DNA from: Verrucomicrobiales bacterium
GTDB taxonomy: Bacteria; Verrucomicrobiota; Verrucomicrobiia; Limisphaerales; RI-55
Assembly: GCA_003484235.1 (NCBI GenBank)
Contig: DNDP01000041.1
Location: 10,863-17,650 of the forward strand
Length of the DNA stretch: 6,788 nt
Direction of reading: 5' to 3'
Part shown: in pieces, positions 4,636 through 6,788 of the stretch
Layout of the letters: every line of letters starts with the position of its first letter
How positions within the stretch are numbered: position 1 is the stretch's first letter
Position numbers and translations under genes: made by a program
The notes under the pieces: generated by a model
What the model was told of the DNA's origin: nothing
Databases searched by the model: none
What the model saw: only the letters and a program-made list of their open reading frames with translations

Positions 4636-6633
4636 TCAAAAGGCCGGTTTGGTCGCTGAACCGGCGGGCTTTCCTCGGGCCTGCCGCCGCAGGTCGCCGA
4701 CGCCGGGCGGGATTGGCGAGCGCCGGCCATCAAGAGGCTCGGCGAACCCGCCGGCCTTGCCGTCTGCCTCCCGGTCCACCGGCCGGCCCGCTGCCGACAA
4801 CCTCCCGATGATCGCGAGCAACGAGCCGACGCAGTTGCGGAGTGATTCGCCGCGGGCCAACAGTTCGCCGGCTGCGTTTGCGGTTTCCTCCGACTGGCTG
4901 GCATTGGACTGGGTCAGCATGTCCATTTGGCTGACGGCATCCGTAAGCTGTTCAATGCCTTGAGCCTGCTCGCCGGAAGCGACGGTAATCTCCGCCAGGC
5001 GGGCATCCGCGTTGTTGACGCTGGTTACGATGGACTTCAGCCGCCTGGCCACCTGATTGCTAAGTTCGACGCCCTTTTCGGATTCGGCAAGGCTGCGGGC
5101 AATGCTCTCCGCCGTTTCGCGGGCGGCATTTGCCGAATGGATCGCCAGGTTTCGTACCTCTCCTGCGACGACGGCGAAGCCGGCTCCGGCATTGCCGGCA
5201 CGGGCCGCCTCCACGCTGGCGTTCAGTGCCAGAATGTTGGTCTGGAACGCGATGCCATCGATGGTCTGAATGATCCGGCTGATGTTGTCCCCGCAGGCCC
5301 GGACCGACTTGATGGTGCCATTAAGCATCTCCACGTCGCGGGTGCCCAGCTCAACATCCCGGCAGGCCGTCTGCATCTGCTGCTTGGCCTGGCCCGCGTC
5401 GTCTGCATTGCGCTTCGCGATGGAGGAGATCTCCACCAACGAGGCTCCGGTTTCTTCAAGCGAGGCCGCCTGTTCCTGCGAGGTGCGCGCAAGCGAAATG
5501 CTCCCGTCCGCGAACTGCCGGCTGGCAGACTCCAGCTCGGCGGTGGTGGCATCCAGCACGGACAGCACATGGCCGAGCGAACCGGTCAGTTGACGCTTCA
5601 CCAGATACACGACCAGAAGGGCGCCAACCGCAGCCAGAAGACTGAGACCGACCGACCACCACAGCGAAGTGGTGTGAGAATGAATGCGGCGTTCCAACAG
5701 CCAGTTCAATTCGTTCGCCGCCACGTCCCACAATGCAAAGCTTGCCTCCCAGGCGGCCATGGCCTTGGTCACGTATTCGGAAGTCCAGCCAGGTGGGGGA
5801 AGCTGGTCCTGCAACGCCCTGATGTGATTGATCAGCGCCCGATTGGCAGTTTCGTAGTGGGCGATCGCCGGTTTCAGCTGCTGATGGAGGGTGGGGCTGG
5901 CCCCATAGAAGTTGTTGTCCTCGTTCATCGCCGTGGCGGCACTCGACAGAATGCGTGAGAGGTCCGACTGCTCGAGGTGACTGGCATCGACCTTCGCCTG
6001 CATCAGGTCGTGGGGTGACAGATTTGTGGCTCCGACGTGGGTGCGGCCAAAGTCAATCATCGCGATCAGCCGGCGCTGGGTTTGAGGCAGAGCCAGCAGC
6101 GTGATGTCCATCAGATAGTAGCTGTCCAGGTCAGGGTCCAGAATCAGGTTGGAGGTGTCACCCGAGTGCGTGATCATGCCGAAGGCTAGGTCAAGCAGCT
6201 CGGCATGCCGAACCTGCCACGCTGCGTCGTCGAGCCCGGCGGCGTCCTGGCGCAGCTGGCGCAACCGCGCCTGAAGATTCGAGGCGGTCATCTCCTGCCG
6301 TCCCCGCTTGGCAAGACCTTCGGGGGTGAACTGCAGATCCCGGCCGCTCCTTGCGTCGACGGCCACGAGCCGGGTGACCGCGGCATTGAGCGCATTGGCG
6401 GTTTTCGGGTCCGGTTCACCCGTAGCCCGTGCCTGCCAAGAATGCTCGGCCAACAGACGGATCACGTCCTCCAATGGCTTCTGATACTCATTGCCCCAAC
6501 GCTCCAGCTGGGAGAATCGGATGCCGTAGTTGATCCCCCGCACGATGAGGAAGAGCATGACCACCGTCGGGATCAGGAACGCCACGCTGATGAGGTTTAG
6601 CTTGGCGGACAGGGTGAACTCGCTCCGTTTCAT
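4636..6633 (-). CDS. Methyl-accepting chemotaxis protein, two-TM, HAMP-less, 36-heptad type
   Basis: This 665-residue receptor senses a stimulus outside the membrane and controls a CheA-CheW complex. TM1 is at about 13-32 and TM2 at about 323-346. The roughly 290-residue external domain between them appears all-helical and holds a conserved-looking block DTSNLILDPDLDSYYLMD (159-176) that I associate with MCP and kinase sensors; the ligand is unknown. Only about 45 residues separate TM2 from the first methylation helix (QAASLEET, 388-395), too few for a full HAMP domain. The hairpin tip is intact (IDGIAFQTNILALNASVEAA, 458-477), and the second methylation helix carries SEET (581-584). Arm lengths on both sides of the tip match E. 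coli Tar/Tsr by my count, indicating the 36H class. Residues about 611-665 form an unstructured Gly/Pro/Arg-rich tail without a CheR-binding NWETF-like pentapeptide. Its third-position GC (about 78%) supports real coding. No che genes are nearby. The ATG has only a weak AAAGA-type binding site upstream. Confidence 0.95.
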   Translation of the reverse strand: MKRSEFTLSAKLNLISVAFLIPTVVMLFLIVRGINYGIRFSQLERWGNEYQKPLEDVIRLLAEHSWQARATGEPDPKTANALNAAVTRLVAVDARSGRDLQFTPEGLAKRGRQEMTASNLQARLRQLRQDAAGLDDAAWQVRHAELLDLAFGMITHSGDTSNLILDPDLDSYYLMDITLLALPQTQRRLIAMIDFGRTHVGATNLSPHDLMQAKVDASHLEQSDLSRILSSAATAMNEDNNFYGASPTLHQQLKPAIAHYETANRALINHIRALQDQLPPPGWTSEYVTKAMAAWEASFALWDVAANELNWLLERRIHSHTTSLWWSVGLSLLAAVGALLVVYLVKRQLTGSLGHVLSVLDATTAELESASRQFADGSISLARTSQEQAASLEETGASLVEISSIAKRNADDAGQAKQQMQTACRDVELGTRDVEMLNGTIKSVRACGDNISRIIQTIDGIAFQTNILALNASVEAARAGNAGAGFAVVAGEVRNLAIHSANAARETAESIARSLAESEKGVELSNQVARRLKSIVTSVNNADARLAEITVASGEQAQGIEQLTDAVSQMDMLTQSNASQSEETANAAGELLARGESLRNCVGSLLAIIGRLSAAGRPVDREADGKAGGFAEPLDGRRSPIPPGVGDLRRQARGKPAGSATKPAF

Positions 6634-6674
6634 CAGTTTGATCTTTGCAGTGCGCAGGATGACGCGGCCAGCGG

Positions 6675-6740
6675 ACCGGCACGAGGGAGCCGTGCCTGCC
6701 GGTGTCGCAGCATTGCCGCCTGCCTATCGGCGGAGCAGGC
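6675..6740. repeat. Two adjacent imperfect hairpins upstream of the chemoreceptor gene
   Basis: The first element has ACCGGCA (6675-6681) pairing with TGCCGGT (6697-6703), or alternatively GGCACG (6678-6683) with CGTGCC (6691-6696). The second has GCCTGC (6718-6723) pairing with GCAGGC (6735-6740), or CCGCC (6716-6720) with GGCGG (6729-6733). Such paired GC-rich palindromes outside genes resemble REP-type intergenic elements, but only one copy is visible. They lie in the 5' region of the minus-strand chemoreceptor gene and could also affect its expression. Confidence 0.4.
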
Positions 6741-6756
6741 CGCCGTCTTGAGCGAA

Positions 6757-6774
6757 ATCGGCATCGGGATCGGC
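6757..6774 (+). repeat. Three tandem ATCGGS hexamers
   Basis: ATCGGC, ATCGGG and ATCGGC follow one another without a gap (6757-6774) in the non-coding end of the window. In the plus frame they would read Ile-Gly repeated. The array stops at CAAAG, so it is short. Related ATCGGN-type low-complexity repeats occur between genes in some Verrucomicrobiota as I recall them; this is memory, not a search. Confidence 0.4.
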
Positions 6775-6788
6775 AAAGTGTGGCGCCC

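Noticed and set aside
4542..4811. Plus-strand frame with a good Shine-Dalgarno (GGAAGGGAG, 4532-4540) before GTG 4542 or ATG 4548
   Set aside because: It runs through the terminator hairpin and opposite the chemoreceptor tail; third-position GC is about 67% against about 78% for the receptor frame, and the product is Arg/Pro-rich without motifs.
4927..5958. Plus-strand 343-codon frame inside the chemoreceptor gene
   Set aside because: It is opposite the highly conserved MCP signalling domain and is a composition-driven shadow.

Overview
The window is high-GC bacterial DNA carrying six protein-coding genes on both strands. No rRNA, tRNA, CRISPR array, transposase or integrase was seen. The gene mix suggests a member of the Verrucomicrobiota or a neighbouring PVC-group lineage: a bacterial lipase maturation factor homologue, a lipoprotein-type PCMT, a CBS/DRTGG pyrophosphatase, a CII-like HTH protein and a HAMP-less chemoreceptor, mostly without strong Shine-Dalgarno sequences. 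That placement is inference from memory of the families, not a search result.

Layout: 1-744 (+) is the C-terminal half of a lipase maturation factor family membrane protein, cut by the window edge. 789-1538 (-) is a protein-L-isoaspartate O-methyltransferase with a signal peptide and probable lipobox, convergent with the first gene. 1539-1830 is a non-coding divergent intergenic region holding a short inverted repeat. 1831-3480 (+) is a manganese-dependent (family II) inorganic pyrophosphatase with regulatory CBS-DRTGG-CBS insertions and all recognisable catalytic motifs. 3573-4070 (+) is a small HTH protein resembling phage CII-type regulators, and 4206-4490 (+) is a 94-residue hypothetical protein with a clear ribosome binding site. 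A good intrinsic terminator lies at 4598-4627. 4636-6633 (-) is a transmembrane methyl-accepting chemotaxis protein. 6634-6788 is non-coding, with hairpins and a short hexanucleotide repeat.

The genes do not form one operon. They read as separate transcription units: protein repair outside the cytoplasm (PCMT), nucleotide-sensing pyrophosphate hydrolysis (PPase), environmental sensing (MCP, with no che genes nearby), and a pair of small genes of unknown role. Most of the window is ordinary chromosomal content. The points worth a second look are the exported SAM-dependent PCMT, the CII-like HTH gene with its small neighbour, the HAMP-less receptor, and the structured intergenic DNA at 6675-6774.
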